A DNA stretch of 15,126 nucleotides, from the NCBI GenBank assembly GCA_965369635.1, contig CBDURC010000053.1:1-15126 (forward strand), in the 5' to 3' direction. Shown here piece by piece: positions 1 through 6,710 of the stretch (its first letter is position 1; every line of letters starts with the position of its first letter). A program made the translations under genes and the position numbers. This DNA comes from UBA3071 sp965369635. GTDB lineage: Bacteria > Chloroflexota > Anaerolineae > UBA3071. Under the pieces are notes generated by a model. That model saw only the letters and a list, made by a program, of their open reading frames with translations. It was not told the DNA's origin and did no database searches.

Positions 1-293
1 ACCCGTCTCGGGCCACCCTTCGCAGTTGAAGAGGGGAAGTGCACCGACCTTTGAAGACCAAACACCAGCTCCGTCCTGCCCAGGAAGCGGCGCTGATGTA
101 GGATTCTACCCTACCTCCTGCGCAGGAGAAGGTGACACCATGATTACCCAGCCACTTCTTCAACAATCCTTCTTGTTATCTCCCTTCCACTACTATACCA
201 CATCCCTGTTGATGAGTCAAGGGGTTTCGCGCTGTTTTTATGGGAAGCGGGTACAATGGGGCCATTGAGCAGCATTCTTGATGGAGGACTGCG
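1..293. other. gene-less left end
   Basis: No reading frame here has recognisable protein character. A perfect 14-base palindrome (CTCCTG-CG-CAGGAG) lies at 115-128, and a smaller GTAG/CTAC dyad just precedes it. A possible -10 box, TACAAT at 252-257, could serve the transposase gene, but no convincing -35 is seen. The left end of the insertion sequence presumably lies in this stretch. I could not place its terminal repeat because the right end is missing. Confidence 0.4.
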
Positions 294-1121
294 ATGGCGA
301 AGAAGCGTTTCAAGGAGTTGGGCACAGGGTCCTTCTTTGGCGAGTTGGTGTATGACCGTGCCATGCCGAGGCGGCATTTTCTGGGCCAGCTGGACCAGGT
401 TGTCGACTGGGAGAACTACACGGAGAGATTACTACGGCTGTACAAGGGAGGAGCGCAGGTAGGGCGTCCGCCGTACAATCCTGTCGTGATCCTGAAGATG
501 CTTCTGCTGTCGTACCTGTATGGCCTCTCGGAGCGGCAAACGGAAGTGTATGTGAACGATAGTCTATCGGCCAAGTGCTTTCTGGGCTTGGCAGTGGACG
601 AGCCAGCACCAGACCATTCGACACTGACAACCTTCAAGGGGAGGATCGTGGAGGGGGGTGGGGAAGCCTGTTTACAGGAGTTGCTGGCGGAGATAGTGTG
701 CCAAGCGCAGGAGAAGGAGGTTGTGTTTGGAGCCGTCCAGTTGGTAGATAGCACGCATACGGTGGCCGACGTGAACACGGCGAAGGACGAACGGCGTCAG
801 AAGAAAGGCGGCAAAGGGCCACGAGACAGAGGAGCCCGTTGGGGCGTGAAACACAAGCGACGGCATCGGAACGAGCGGGGCGAAGTAGTCACACAGACCG
901 AGTACTTCTACGGCTACAAGATGCATACGAGTATGAATGCCGAGGCCGAGATGATCACCAGTGTGGTGGTGACAGCCGGGAATGGGCATGATGGGAAGCA
1001 GTTCCCGCGGCTGGTGCAAAGAGACGAGGTGTTGGGACTGCCTACCGAGACCTACGCTGGCGACCGTGGGTACGACGGCGGAGAGAACCACCATCTCCTT
1101 TATCAACACCCTCAGCTCTGA
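294..1121 (+). CDS. IS5-family (InsH-like) transposase, C-terminally truncated
   Basis: This is the 275-residue N-terminal part of a DDE transposase, which would cut and join the ends of its own insertion sequence. The InsH/DUF772-type N-terminus is clear: GRPPYNP at about residues 58-64, then a YLYGLSERQTE stretch and APDHSTLTTFK. The first catalytic aspartate is in VDSTH and the second in GDRGYD. The frame ends about ten residues after the second motif, so the third catalytic residue (Glu) and roughly 80-100 residues usual for the family are absent. The sequence stops resembling the family near 1110 and a short unrelated tail leads to TGA. The ATG at 294 is supported by GGAGG at 283-287. 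It is almost certainly inactive. A long antisense frame across it is a shadow. Confidence 0.85.
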   Translation: MAKKRFKELGTGSFFGELVYDRAMPRRHFLGQLDQVVDWENYTERLLRLYKGGAQVGRPPYNPVVILKMLLLSYLYGLSERQTEVYVNDSLSAKCFLGLAVDEPAPDHSTLTTFKGRIVEGGGEACLQELLAEIVCQAQEKEVVFGAVQLVDSTHTVADVNTAKDERRQKKGGKGPRDRGARWGVKHKRRHRNERGEVVTQTEYFYGYKMHTSMNAEAEMITSVVVTAGNGHDGKQFPRLVQRDEVLGLPTETYAGDRGYDGGENHHLLYQHPQL

Positions 1122-1124
1122 AGG

Positions 1125-1153
1125 TTGCACGCCCCGCTGACTGATGGTATAAT
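1125..1153 (+). promoter_or_regulatory. sigma70-type promoter of the acyl-CoA dehydrogenase/etf operon
   Basis: TTGCAC (1125-1130) and a perfect TATAAT (1148-1153) are separated by 17 bases. TG at 1145-1146 also forms an extended -10 (TGG-TATAAT). The start point would fall near 1160, leaving a leader of about 60 bases before the ATG at 1221. The -35 box begins only four bases after the stop codon of the truncated transposase, so the rearrangement that trimmed the insertion sequence ended right at this promoter. Confidence 0.75.
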
Positions 1154-1155
1154 AG

Positions 1156-1168
1156 TGACCGCCGGTCA
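1156..1168. promoter_or_regulatory. operator-like dyad at the start point (TGACC-GCC-GGTCA)
   Basis: A perfect 5+5 base inverted repeat with a 3-base centre overlaps the expected transcription start of the preceding promoter. A repressor bound there would block RNA polymerase. TetR-family repressors of fatty-acid and acyl-CoA genes often bind short dyads of this kind, so a link to acyl-CoA-responsive control is a reasonable guess. No regulator gene lies in the window. Confidence 0.4.
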
Positions 1169-1220
1169 GTCTCACATCACACCGCGCGCATTCGCTCAAC
1201 GTTGAGGACACCAAGAGGCC

Positions 1221-2444
1221 ATGGACTTCGCGCTCTCGCCCGAACACGAGATGATCCGCAAGACGGTGCGCGACTTCGCTGAGAAGGAGATCCGCCCCGT
1301 CATCAAGGAACTCGACCGCCAACAGATCTTTGATCGGAGCTTGCTGCCCAAGATGGCCGCCATCGGCCTCTTGGGCATTTGCATCCCGGTGCGCTACGGC
1401 GGAGCAGGGATGGACTATCTCTCCTTGGCGTTGGCTTGCGAGGAACTGGAGCGGGTGGACAGCTCCGCCCGCGTCATCATGTCGGTGCACGTGGGACTGA
1501 ACAGCCTGGCGCTGCTGCAGTGGGGCAGCGAAGCCCAGAGGCAGCGGTATCTGGTTCCCCAGGCGAGAGGCGAGAAGATCGCCGCCTTCGCGCTGAGCGA
1601 GCCCGGCGCGGGCTCCGACGTTGCTGCTATCAGCGCCACCGCACGCCCAGAAGGCGATCACTACGTCCTCAACGGCGAGAAGATGTGGATCAGCCTGGCA
1701 GACGTGGCGGACAACTTCCTGTTTTTCGCCAAGACGGACCCCAGGGCCAAGCCCGCCTACCGCGGTATCAGCGGCTTCATCGTCGAGCGGAACTTCGCTG
1801 GCGTGACCACCGGTAGCATTCACGGCAAGCTAGGCGTGCGTGCCGGCGACACGGGCTGGATACACTGCCAGGACGTGCACGTGCCCGTCGAGAATCTTCT
1901 CGGCCACGAGGGAGAAGGATTCAAGGTCGCCATGAGCGCTCTGGACAACGGGCGCCATACCGTGGCTGCCGGCGCGGTGGGGCTGATTCGAGCCTGCCTG
2001 GAGGCTTCCCTGTACTACGCCCGCGAGCGCAAGACGTTCGGCGTGGATCTCGGCCGCCACCAGTTGGTGAAACGTATGATCGCACTGATGGTGCAGCGGG
2101 TCGAGGTGGCGCGACTCCTGGTCTACCGAGCTGGATGGATAAGGAACCAGGGGCTACGCAACACGCGGGAGACGTCGCTGGCGAAATGGACTGCCTGCGA
2201 CGCGGCCTTCGAAGCGGCCTCCGATGCCATCCAGATCCACGGCGCCTACGGTTACTCGGACGAGTACGACGTGGAGCGCTACATGCGCAACGCCAAGGGT
2301 GCGGTGATCTACGAGGGCACGCGGGAAGTGCACATGCTCATGCAGGCGGACTATGCGCTGGGGTACCGCAGCGATAAGCCCCTGCGCTGTGAGTTGCCAG
2401 CCTATGACGCGGAATACTGGCAGGCAGAAACAGGTAACTGGTAG
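1221..2444 (+). CDS. acyl-CoA dehydrogenase (FAD-dependent)
   Basis: This enzyme removes two hydrogens from an acyl-CoA to give the 2,3-enoyl-CoA and passes electrons from FAD to electron-transfer flavoprotein, encoded just downstream. At 407 residues it has the usual cytosolic family length. The N-terminal helical domain is followed by FALSEPGAGSD (about residues 123-133) and GEKMWIS (about 153-159), which contact FAD and substrate. The C-terminal signature has IHGAYGYSDEYDVERY and then IYEGT, where Glu365 sits at the catalytic-base position of medium- and short-chain enzymes. The substrate cannot be read from sequence; short-chain, branched-chain and glutaryl-type enzymes all fit. Weak AAGAGG and GAGGA Shine-Dalgarno candidates lie at 1213-1218 and 1204-1208. 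The last residues and the TAG stop fall inside an octamer repeat, so the extreme C-terminus may be repeat-derived. Confidence 0.95.
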   Translation: MDFALSPEHEMIRKTVRDFAEKEIRPVIKELDRQQIFDRSLLPKMAAIGLLGICIPVRYGGAGMDYLSLALACEELERVDSSARVIMSVHVGLNSLALLQWGSEAQRQRYLVPQARGEKIAAFALSEPGAGSDVAAISATARPEGDHYVLNGEKMWISLADVADNFLFFAKTDPRAKPAYRGISGFIVERNFAGVTTGSIHGKLGVRAGDTGWIHCQDVHVPVENLLGHEGEGFKVAMSALDNGRHTVAAGAVGLIRACLEASLYYARERKTFGVDLGRHQLVKRMIALMVQRVEVARLLVYRAGWIRNQGLRNTRETSLAKWTACDAAFEAASDAIQIHGAYGYSDEYDVERYMRNAKGAVIYEGTREVHMLMQADYALGYRSDKPLRCELPAYDAEYWQAETGNW

Positions 2445-2557
2445 ATTGGTACATTGGTACATTGGTAGATTGGTAGATTAGCAGATTGGTGGGAGGACTG
2501 CCTGTCTGCGTGCCAGTTTCCCAATCTGCCAGTCTACCAGCCTGCCAATCTACCAAC
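2436..2557. repeat. octamer repeats in inverted arms (large hairpin) between acd and etfB
   Basis: Six octamers of the type [G/C]ATTGGTA run from 2444 to 2491, preceded by a degenerate unit (AACTGGTA, 2436-2443) that supplies the dehydrogenase stop codon. From 2521 to 2557 the complementary octamers appear in the opposite sense (CCAATCTG, CCAGTCTA, CCAGCCTG, CCAATCTA, CCAAC). The two arms can fold into a long imperfect stem of about 40 bp with a loop near 2492-2520. In the operon mRNA this would be a large hairpin that could stabilise, process or attenuate the transcript between acd and etfB. It resembles short-period intergenic repeats elsewhere in the window. Confidence 0.85.
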
Positions 2558-2577
2558 ATCAGAAGGGAGGGACATCA

Positions 2578-3381
2578 TTGAACGCCATCGTTTGTGTCAA
2601 ACAGGTGCCAGACACGGCGGAGCTGCCCAAGGTGGAGCCCGCCGACGTCGTTGAAGGCACGCTCAAGGTCACCCGCGTGGTCAATCCCTGGGACGAATAC
2701 GCCATCGAAGAAGCGCTGCTGCTGAAGGAAGCACATGGTGGCAAGGTCACGGCGCTGAGTCTGGGGCCACCGGAGGCCGCAGAAGTACTCAAGACTGCTG
2801 TGGCCATGGGTTCCGATGAAGCTATCCTGCTCTCAGACTCCGACTTGGGAGATGGCGATGCCTTGACCATCGGCTATGCGCTGGCCCAGGCTATCGGCCA
2901 GATCGGCGAGTACGACCTCATCCTATGCGGCAAAGAGTCGGTGGATGGCAGCAGCGGGCTGACGGCCTCAACCGCCGCCCGCTACCTGGGCATTCCCCAA
3001 CTCACCTACGTGGTCAAGATCAGAGAGGTTGACTTCGACGCACGGACCATCACCGTGGAGCGGTTGGTGGAAGAAGGTCTGGAGGTAGCGACCGCGCCGC
3101 TGCCGGCGATGGTCTCCGTCACCAAGGGGATCAACGAACCCCGCTACCCCAGCTTCCGCGGCATCCGTAAGGCAGCCCGCATGGAGATTCCTGTCTGGGG
3201 CGTGGGAGACATCGCCGGACTAGACGCTGAGAAGGCCAGTGAGGCGGGCGCGGCGGTGCGCTGGACCAACATCCACAAACCGCCCGGTCGCGCTGCCGAG
3301 TGCGAGATCATCGAAGCGGACAGCGTCGCTGAGCAAGCCAGCATCCTCGCCGACCGGCTGCTGGCAGCCAAGATCATCTAG
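2578..3381 (+). CDS. etfB: electron transfer flavoprotein beta subunit
   Basis: This is the beta subunit of the EtfAB heterodimer, which takes electrons from acyl-CoA dehydrogenases and passes them to the respiratory chain. At 267 residues it matches the family. It opens with MNAIVCVKQVPDTAE, then VNPWDEYAIEEAL (about residues 40-52) and LCGKESVDGSSG (about 116-127), the region that binds AMP in typical EtfB. The start codon is TTG, well supported by GGAGG at 2566-2570 seven bases upstream and by the universally conserved N-terminus. The VDGSSG segment differs from the AIDGDTAQVGP-like form of bifurcating EtfB as I remember it, which weakly favours a non-bifurcating type. etfA follows 29 bases downstream. 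Confidence 0.95.
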   Translation: MNAIVCVKQVPDTAELPKVEPADVVEGTLKVTRVVNPWDEYAIEEALLLKEAHGGKVTALSLGPPEAAEVLKTAVAMGSDEAILLSDSDLGDGDALTIGYALAQAIGQIGEYDLILCGKESVDGSSGLTASTAARYLGIPQLTYVVKIREVDFDARTITVERLVEEGLEVATAPLPAMVSVTKGINEPRYPSFRGIRKAARMEIPVWGVGDIAGLDAEKASEAGAAVRWTNIHKPPGRAAECEIIEADSVAEQASILADRLLAAKII

Positions 3382-3410
3382 CGTATGGCGAACGGCAAAG
3401 GAGCATAACT

Positions 3411-4391
3411 ATGAGTGTCTTTGTTTGGATCGAGCAATTCAAGGGCGAGCCGGTGAGTCTCTCGTGGGAGGTGCTGGGCAAGGCCCGCGAGCTGGCTGAT
3501 GCTCGCGGCACCCAAATCGCGGCCATCGTCCTGGGCCAGGAAGTGGAGAACATAGCCCAGCAGGCCATCAGCTACGGGGCCGATACCGTCTACCTGGCCA
3601 ACGATACGACCCTGGCCGACTTCCGAGTCGACCCCTATGCCGCCGTGATCAAGGCCTTGGTCGAGAAACACCAGCCGTCCATCATGCTCTGGGGCGGCAC
3701 CTCGCGCGGCCGCGAGCTGGCCGCCGCTGTGGGCGCTGACATGGAGGTTGGCGTCGCCGCCGACTGCCTGGACCTGCAGTTGGACGATGAAGGCAACCTG
3801 GTGGCCACGCGACCTATCTACGCCGGCAACATTCTCACCGACGTGGTCTTTCGCGGCAAGCCCCAGATCGCCACCGTGCGCTCACGAGCATTCCCCATGC
3901 CGGAGCCCGACCCGGCCCGCACAGGGGAAGTGGTGGCCGTATCCGCGGTGCTGAGCGAGGACGATGTTCCCGTCAAGGTCGTAGGTCTGGAGAAAGCGGC
4001 CGAAGGAGAGGTGAGCGTAGCCGATGCCAACATCATCGTCTCTGGCGGACGAGGTGTCAAGGGAGCAGAGGGCTTCGAGCCCATCCGCGAGCTGGCCACC
4101 GTGCTGGGTGCGGCCGTGGGCGCGTCTCGCGCCGCCGTGGATGCGGGCTGGATCCCCTATCCGCATCAGGTGGGGCAGACAGGCAAGACAGTGCAGCCCG
4201 ACCTGTACGTCGCCTGCGGCATCTCGGGGGCCATCCAGCACCTGGCGGGCATGCGCACGGCCAAGGTCATCGTGGCCATCAACAAGGACCCCGAAGCGCC
4301 CATCTTCCAGGTGGCCGATTTCGGCATCGTGGAAGACCTGTTCAAGACCGTGCCCGCGCTGACAGAGGCGCTGAAGGAGCGATTGGGCTGA
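3411..4391 (+). CDS. etfA: electron transfer flavoprotein alpha subunit
   Basis: This FAD-carrying subunit of EtfAB has 326 residues, the usual length. The N-terminal half is the Etf alpha/beta-type domain. The FAD-binding C-terminal domain shows SGGRG (about 211-215), GASRAAVDAGW (from about 237), QVGQTGKTV (from about 253), CGISGAIQH and INKDPEAPIF, all diagnostic of EtfA. A clear AAAGGAG at 3397-3403 precedes the ATG by seven bases. It is co-directional and closely spaced with etfB and the upstream acyl-CoA dehydrogenase, as expected for a dedicated electron route out of acyl-CoA oxidation. The quinone-side partner (ETF:quinone oxidoreductase) is not in this window. Confidence 0.96.
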   Translation: MSVFVWIEQFKGEPVSLSWEVLGKARELADARGTQIAAIVLGQEVENIAQQAISYGADTVYLANDTTLADFRVDPYAAVIKALVEKHQPSIMLWGGTSRGRELAAAVGADMEVGVAADCLDLQLDDEGNLVATRPIYAGNILTDVVFRGKPQIATVRSRAFPMPEPDPARTGEVVAVSAVLSEDDVPVKVVGLEKAAEGEVSVADANIIVSGGRGVKGAEGFEPIRELATVLGAAVGASRAAVDAGWIPYPHQVGQTGKTVQPDLYVACGISGAIQHLAGMRTAKVIVAINKDPEAPIFQVADFGIVEDLFKTVPALTEALKERLG

Positions 4392-4422
4392 TTCGTGGTA
4401 GGGAAAGAAGAAAGAAGGAAGT

Positions 4423-5010
4423 ATGGAAGACGCAGGACCAAGCTTCCGGTCTCCTGGCGAGGAGAGGTTCTACCATAGGCTCCGTGGCAGAGTCACGCGG
4501 TGGGCGCAGGATCGGCGGATTCCTCCTGAACGAATCGAGTACCTGTTGGCTGCCCCTGATCTGTTCATACTGCTCTCTCGATTGGCCCTGGACACTCGCG
4601 TTCCTGCGAAGGCCAAGGCAAAGATCGTGGGAGGCATTCTCTACTTCTTGTCGCCTGTAGATCTGATACCGGATTTCATAGGCCCCCTGGGTTTCCTGGA
4701 TGACGTTGCTGTTGCTGCATGGATCGTTCATTCGCTTGCAGCGGAGCTGAATGCCGTAGACCCGTCAATCATCACAGAGCACTGGGAGGGAGAGGAAGAT
4801 GTTCTTCAGCGTGTGCAAGAGATCACCTCCAAGACAGAGGAGGTCCTAGGCAAAAGCTTTCGCCTTGTGGCATCTGCGTTGCACGAGTTGAGAAGCTCCA
4901 TTACGCGTGATCTTCGAGAAGAAGCAGAACCCAAACCACAGACCTCTTCACGGGATTCCGAGCGTGAGCAGTCGGCAGGAACTCAAGACAAGCATGTCGT
5001 TTTCCGCTAG
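4423..5010 (+). CDS. DUF1232 (YkvA-like) protein
   Basis: The 195-residue protein carries the DUF1232 core: YFLSPVDLIPDFIGPLGFLDD beginning near residue 74, flanked by hydrophobic stretches (about 45-60 and 92-106) that may associate with the membrane. The biochemical role of the family is not established. The region after about residue 110 is acidic, then rich in charged and polar residues and probably flexible. GAAGGAAG immediately before the ATG can serve as ribosome-binding site. It begins 31 bases after etfA and is probably the last gene of that operon, since a hairpin follows at 5064. Whether it has any role with the flavoprotein cannot be told from sequence. Confidence 0.85.
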   Translation: MEDAGPSFRSPGEERFYHRLRGRVTRWAQDRRIPPERIEYLLAAPDLFILLSRLALDTRVPAKAKAKIVGGILYFLSPVDLIPDFIGPLGFLDDVAVAAWIVHSLAAELNAVDPSIITEHWEGEEDVLQRVQEITSKTEEVLGKSFRLVASALHELRSSITRDLREEAEPKPQTSSRDSEREQSAGTQDKHVVFR

Positions 5011-5063
5011 GATCCACACGGGCTGAGGCGTAACGAAAAGGGAAACCTCTTGCCAACGCAACG

Positions 5064-5097
5064 AGCCCCCACCGGCCCCGCGCCGCGTGGGGGCTTT
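5064..5097 (+). terminator. hairpin, probable terminator of the etf operon
   Basis: AGCCCCCAC (5064-5072) pairs with GTGGGGGCT (5087-5095), giving a 9-bp perfect stem with a 14-base GC-rich loop followed by only three T residues. It lies 54 bases past the DUF1232 stop. A closely related hairpin lies after the ATPase gene, so it may be a member of a repeated element as well as a terminator. Confidence 0.6.
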
Positions 5098-5142
5098 CGC
5101 GCCCAGCGCGATCGCAAGCGCTGATGAACCCACGATCGAGAA

Positions 5143-5171
5143 TTGACCAACAAATTGACTTGTGGTATCAT
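5143..5171 (+). promoter_or_regulatory. promoter of the ATPase gene with extended -10
   Basis: TTGACC (5143-5148) and TATCAT (5166-5171) are 17 bases apart, with TG at 5163-5164 forming an extended -10. The start point would be near 5178. This makes the TTG at 5143, the longest possible start of the frame, untenable for this transcript and supports translation from 5218. Confidence 0.6.
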
Positions 5172-5183
5172 ATGCTTGCATAT
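5170..5183. promoter_or_regulatory. operator-like dyad ATATGC-TT-GCATAT
   Basis: A perfect 6+6 base inverted repeat with a 2-base centre overlaps the end of the -10 box and the expected start point. This is a typical place for a repressor site. No adjacent regulator gene is present, so autoregulation by the ATPase or control by a distant factor are both open. Confidence 0.4.
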
Positions 5184-5217
5184 CATAAAACGGCGTATGA
5201 TGTCAGGGGGGGGCACC

Positions 5218-6624
5218 ATGCATTTCATCAATAGAGAGAAGGAACTGGCAGCGCTCGAAGAGTCGTGGGCCCGGCGGGGAGCTCAGTTTCTCGCCCTGTA
5301 CGGACGGCGTCGTATCGGCAAGACTACCCTGCTTTTGGCCTTTGCCCGTGACAAGCCATACATCTACTGGGTCGCCAGCCGGCTCTCGTCGGCAGCGCTG
5401 CTCAGCAGCTTCTCGCGAACCGTGCACCAATTCACGTCACCTGACTCGCCGGTCCGCCGGGATTTCTCCTTCGGTGATTGGGAGACCGCCCTGCTCCAGT
5501 TGGCACCCCTGGCCCGGGAACGTCGAATACTGCTCATCATTGACGAGTTCCCATATGCCGTGGAAGCTGAGCCTGGTCTCCCATCCCTGCTGCAAAACGT
5601 CTGGGATCACCAGTTGAAGGAGAGCAATCTGTTTCTTGCCATATCGGGCAGCCACGTGGGAATTATGGAACGGGAGACCGGAAGCTACCAGGCGCCGCTC
5701 TACGGACGCACTACAGGCTTGATGCTCTTACATCCACTAGACTTTCCAGCCGTGCGCCAGTTCCTGCCCCGCTATTCGCTCACCCAGCAGATCACTACCT
5801 ACGCCATCGTGGGGGGAATCCCTAGCTACCTCGAACGCTGGGACGATGGTCAAAGCGTGATGCGCAACATTGAGACGCGGGTGCTCGGCCCGGCCAGCCT
5901 GTTCCAACTCGACCCTCCCTATCTGCTCAGTGATGAACTGGGTCAACCTCGCAACTATGCAGCGGTTCTCCTGGCCATCGCTGCGGGCAAGCACACGCCT
6001 GCCGAGATACAGAAGCCTGCTGGCATCAAGGGGCAAGTTTCCGGCTACCTACAGACGCTGCGCAACCTGCGGTTGATCGAGCGCCAGGTACCTGCAACCG
6101 TGCGACAACCCGAGCGTAGCAGGCGCAGCCGCTACGTCATCGCAGACCCATACCTGAATTTCTACTTCCGGTTCCTGGCCCCCAACCTGGAACTGATCGA
6201 GCAAGGACGCATCAGGGCCATCACGGATGAGATTGCCGGCCAGCTTGATGCCTTTGTCGGGCGCGTTGCATTCGAGACCCTCTGCCGTGCCTGGCTGGTT
6301 CGCAGCGGGGATGCTGGGCGGCTACCTTTTGTGCCGCAGCGGGTGGGGCAGTGGTGGAGTTCCAGAGCGCAAGTTGATGCGGTGGCCATCAACTACCGTC
6401 ACAAAGCTGTGCTGCTCGGGGAAGCCAAGTGGCAGACCCGGCCAGTCGGTCAGGCCGTCCTGGAAGCACTCAAGACAAAAACCAGGCAGGTGCTGCCCGA
6501 GCCAGGTTGGACCGTGCACTACGCGCTGTTTGCTCGAGGCGGGTTCACCCAGCAACTGCAGGATCGGGCAACTGAGGAACGCGTGATCCTGGTCAACCTC
6601 CAGCAACTCGCCGAAGGGTTGTAG
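5218..6624 (+). CDS. archaeal-type ATPase (PF01637) with C-terminal DUF234 nuclease-like domain
   Basis: This is a 468-residue P-loop ATPase of the archaeal/MNS type. The Walker A motif is GRRRIGKTT (residues 29-37, Lys35) and the Walker B is LLIIDEF (Asp109, Glu110). A winged-helix-like region (about 260-320) is followed by the DUF234 signature DPYLNFYFRFLAPN. The C-terminus shows Asp387 and, 15 residues on, Glu402-Ala-Lys404-Trp, a PD-(D/E)XK-like active-site pattern. Family members are common in archaea and sporadic in bacteria, often in mobile regions; their targets are unknown and a nucleic-acid role is inferred. The ATG at 5218 is chosen because it follows a G-rich ribosome-binding stretch (5206-5213), matches the conserved MxFINREKEL start, and lies downstream of the promoter. 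The gene stands alone between two related hairpins. Confidence 0.88.
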   Translation: MHFINREKELAALEESWARRGAQFLALYGRRRIGKTTLLLAFARDKPYIYWVASRLSSAALLSSFSRTVHQFTSPDSPVRRDFSFGDWETALLQLAPLARERRILLIIDEFPYAVEAEPGLPSLLQNVWDHQLKESNLFLAISGSHVGIMERETGSYQAPLYGRTTGLMLLHPLDFPAVRQFLPRYSLTQQITTYAIVGGIPSYLERWDDGQSVMRNIETRVLGPASLFQLDPPYLLSDELGQPRNYAAVLLAIAAGKHTPAEIQKPAGIKGQVSGYLQTLRNLRLIERQVPATVRQPERSRRSRYVIADPYLNFYFRFLAPNLELIEQGRIRAITDEIAGQLDAFVGRVAFETLCRAWLVRSGDAGRLPFVPQRVGQWWSSRAQVDAVAINYRHKAVLLGEAKWQTRPVGQAVLEALKTKTRQVLPEPGWTVHYALFARGGFTQQLQDRATEERVILVNLQQLAEGL

Positions 6625-6649
6625 GGTTTGGTCAACTCGGGACAGCACG

Positions 6650-6680
6650 AGCCCCACCGACCTTGCGCCGCGTGGGGGCT
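6650..6680. terminator. hairpin between convergent genes, related to the one at 5064
   Basis: AGCCCCAC (6650-6657) pairs with GTGGGGGCT (6672-6680) apart from one bulged G. Its right half, GCGCCGCGTGGGGGCT (6665-6680), is identical to 5080-5095. It separates the ATPase gene from the convergent ABC pseudogene and could terminate both. It has no T-run, so intrinsic termination is uncertain. A second small stem, ACGACC/GGTCGT (6693-6711), overlaps the pseudogene stop codon. Confidence 0.5.
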
Positions 6681-6710
6681 GCTGATTCACGCACGACCGC
6701 GTGTCGGTCG

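Noticed and set aside
26..268. Open frame of 80 codons upstream of the transposase
   Set aside because: No ribosome-binding site, no recognisable motif, and it crosses a palindrome and low-complexity sequence.
672..1823. Long antisense open frame (383 codons) on the minus strand across the transposase and acyl-CoA dehydrogenase
   Set aside because: Its translation shows no domain character and it lies opposite two clearly recognisable genes. GC-rich third positions readily create such shadow frames.
2444..2557. Possible CRISPR array from the regularly spaced repeats
   Set aside because: The units are 8 bp, contiguous without spacers, and inverted in the second half. No cas gene is present.
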